A stretch of DNA of 5,910 nucleotides from Thermodesulfobacteriota bacterium (GTDB taxonomy: Bacteria > Desulfobacterota > Desulfomonilia > Desulfomonilales > Desulfomonilaceae): the NCBI GenBank assembly GCA_030837305.1, contig JAUPKT010000158.1, positions 1 to 5,910 of the forward strand, read 5' to 3'. The stretch's first letter is position 1, and each line of letters begins with the position of its first letter. The notes beneath the pieces are model-generated. The model did no database searches and was not told the DNA's origin. It saw nothing but the letters and a program-made list of their open reading frames with translations. The translations under genes were made by a program, and so were the position numbers. Of this stretch, positions 4,851 to 5,910 are shown piece after piece.

Positions 4851-5910
4851 ATGGACTGGGTTTTAATCTTGGCCCTAATCTGTGGGGCCCTTGGTGTAGC
4901 CTACAGCCTGATTACCGCAGGCTGGGTTTTCAAGCAGGACGCTGGAAACCAGAGGATGCAGGACATCTCCAGCTATGTCGCCGAAGGAGCAATGGCGTAT
5001 TTGACACGTCAATACAAGGTGGTGGCGATCATAGCGGTGATTCTCTTTATCGTTCTCATTCTAACGCTCGGCAAGATACCGGCCATTGGATTTCTTGTCG
5101 GGTTGGTAGGTTCGGCACTAGCGGGCTTCCTTGGCATGAAGGTTTCCGTGAATGCAAACGTGCGCGTGGCTGCGGCAGCAAGCAAGAGCCTGGCTGATGC
5201 CATGAACGTTGCGTTCAAAGGTGGCTCGGTGACGGGAATCGTTGTTACCGGTCTGGCTCTCTTGGGTGTTGCTGGTTTCTACTGGCTAGCCAAGGCCGAT
5301 AATCCTGATCCTCACAAGATTTTTAGTGCACTTGTCGGGCTCGGATTTGGTAGTTCGTTGATGAGCGTGTTCGCTCGTGTGGGCGGCGGTATCTACACAA
5401 AGGCGGCGGACGTGGGAGCTGACTTGGTGGGTAAGGTTGAAGCCGACCTGCCGGAGGACGATCCCAGGAACGCAGGTGTTATAGCTGACAACGTCGGGGA
5501 CAACGTCGGGGACTGCGCCGGTATGGCCGCTGACCTTTACGAGACCTATACGGTCACCATAGTTGCGGCCATGTTGTTGGGAAGCACGATATACGGCGGA
5601 ATCAACACTGCGGCTTTCCACCTGCCTCTTTTGATCGGTGGCGTGGCCATTATCGCGTCTATCATCGGCACATTCTTTGTAAAACTAAGCAGGACCAAGG
5701 CAGAAAAAGACCTGTATATCATGGGGGCTCTGTATCGGGGCATGGCCGTGGCAGGTATATTGGCAGCCATCGCTTTTTATTTTGTTGCAGTTGTTTTGCC
5801 CTTGGGCGCACCTGCGAATGCCTATGCGATCCCCCCCACGAGCATATTCTTAATGGCGGTGCTTGGTTTGGTCTTGACGGGACTGATCGTGGTTATCACC
5901 GAATATTTCA
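4851..5910 (+). CDS. hppA: Membrane-bound ion-translocating pyrophosphatase, N-terminal half, cut by window edge
   Basis: HppA hydrolyses PPi and pumps H+ and/or Na+ across the membrane, conserving energy from biosynthetic PPi. It is common in energy-limited anaerobes. The first 353 residues of a protein normally about 670-700 long are present. The N-terminus is a membrane helix (about 3-26), and further helices are evident near 57-73, 77-97, 127-147, 157-175, 233-250, 259-278, 295-316 and 331-349. The family signature GIYTKAADVGADLVGKVE is at 180-197. The PPi/Mg-binding segment follows: DDPRN at 203-207, then DNVGDNVGDCAGM (213-225) with Asp213, Asp217 and Asp221. Asp228 and Glu231 in ADLYETY match the ion-gate Asp/Glu pair (D243/E246 in the Thermotoga enzyme). 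The residue that separates K+-dependent from K+-independent enzymes lies beyond the window, so subtype and pumped ion cannot be settled. The frame runs uninterrupted through C7 at 5830-5836. Confidence 0.98.
   Translation, partial: MDWVLILALICGALGVAYSLITAGWVFKQDAGNQRMQDISSYVAEGAMAYLTRQYKVVAIIAVILFIVLILTLGKIPAIGFLVGLVGSALAGFLGMKVSVNANVRVAAAASKSLADAMNVAFKGGSVTGIVVTGLALLGVAGFYWLAKADNPDPHKIFSALVGLGFGSSLMSVFARVGGGIYTKAADVGADLVGKVEADLPEDDPRNAGVIADNVGDNVGDCAGMAADLYETYTVTIVAAMLLGSTIYGGINTAAFHLPLLIGGVAIIASIIGTFFVKLSRTKAEKDLYIMGALYRGMAVAGILAAIAFYFVAVVLPLGAPANAYAIPPTSIFLMAVLGLVLTGLIVVITEYF

Noticed and set aside
5487..5510. Tandem GACAACGTCGGG repeat
   Set aside because: It encodes the DNVGDNVGD active-site motif conserved throughout membrane pyrophosphatases, so it reflects protein constraint rather than a DNA element.
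5009..5770. Several minus-strand open frames opposite hppA
   Set aside because: They lie antisense to a gene with clear catalytic motifs and have the composition expected of shadow frames of a GC-biased membrane protein gene.

Overview
This window looks like ordinary chromosomal DNA from a Gram-negative anaerobe-type bacterium, most plausibly a Desulfobacterota (former Deltaproteobacteria) lineage such as the Syntrophobacterales/Desulfomonile group. That placement is an inference from the protein style (RlmN with a CRIC-RTG iron-sulfur loop, a membrane pyrophosphatase, a 6TM-HAMP class III cyclase) and the mid-range base composition. No rRNA, tRNA, CRISPR, insertion sequence or phage gene was seen.

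Layout. Positions 1-2060 hold a leftward gene cluster, read from right to left: ndk (nucleoside diphosphate kinase), then 4 bp later rlmN (dual-specificity RNA adenine-C2 methyltransferase), then 9 bp later the N-terminal 195 residues of an aminoglycoside-phosphotransferase-like kinase (COG2187 type) that runs off the left edge. The tight spacing implies one transcript. A spacer of about 200 bp (2061-2257) separates this cluster from a divergent rightward pair: an exported SagB/ThcOx-type nitroreductase (2258-2956) and, 60 bp later, a membrane-anchored class III nucleotide cyclase with six transmembrane helices and a HAMP domain (3017-4585).

A 265-bp gap follows. It contains a plausible sigma70 promoter, a strong Shine-Dalgarno and an unexplained leftward open stretch with coding-like composition. 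The window ends inside hppA, a membrane-bound ion-pumping pyrophosphatase whose first 353 residues are present, including the pyrophosphate-binding core.

Functionally, ndk, rlmN and hppA are housekeeping genes: nucleotide balance, RNA methylation and energy recovery from PPi. PPi is also the by-product of any nucleotide cyclase, but nothing in the sequence links hppA to the cyclase beyond adjacency. The least ordinary items are the cyclase, which lacks both canonical purine-selecting residues, and the periplasmic-looking SagB-type flavoprotein encoded without any YcaO or peptide partner in the window. I found no convincing evidence of a wholly new multi-gene system.
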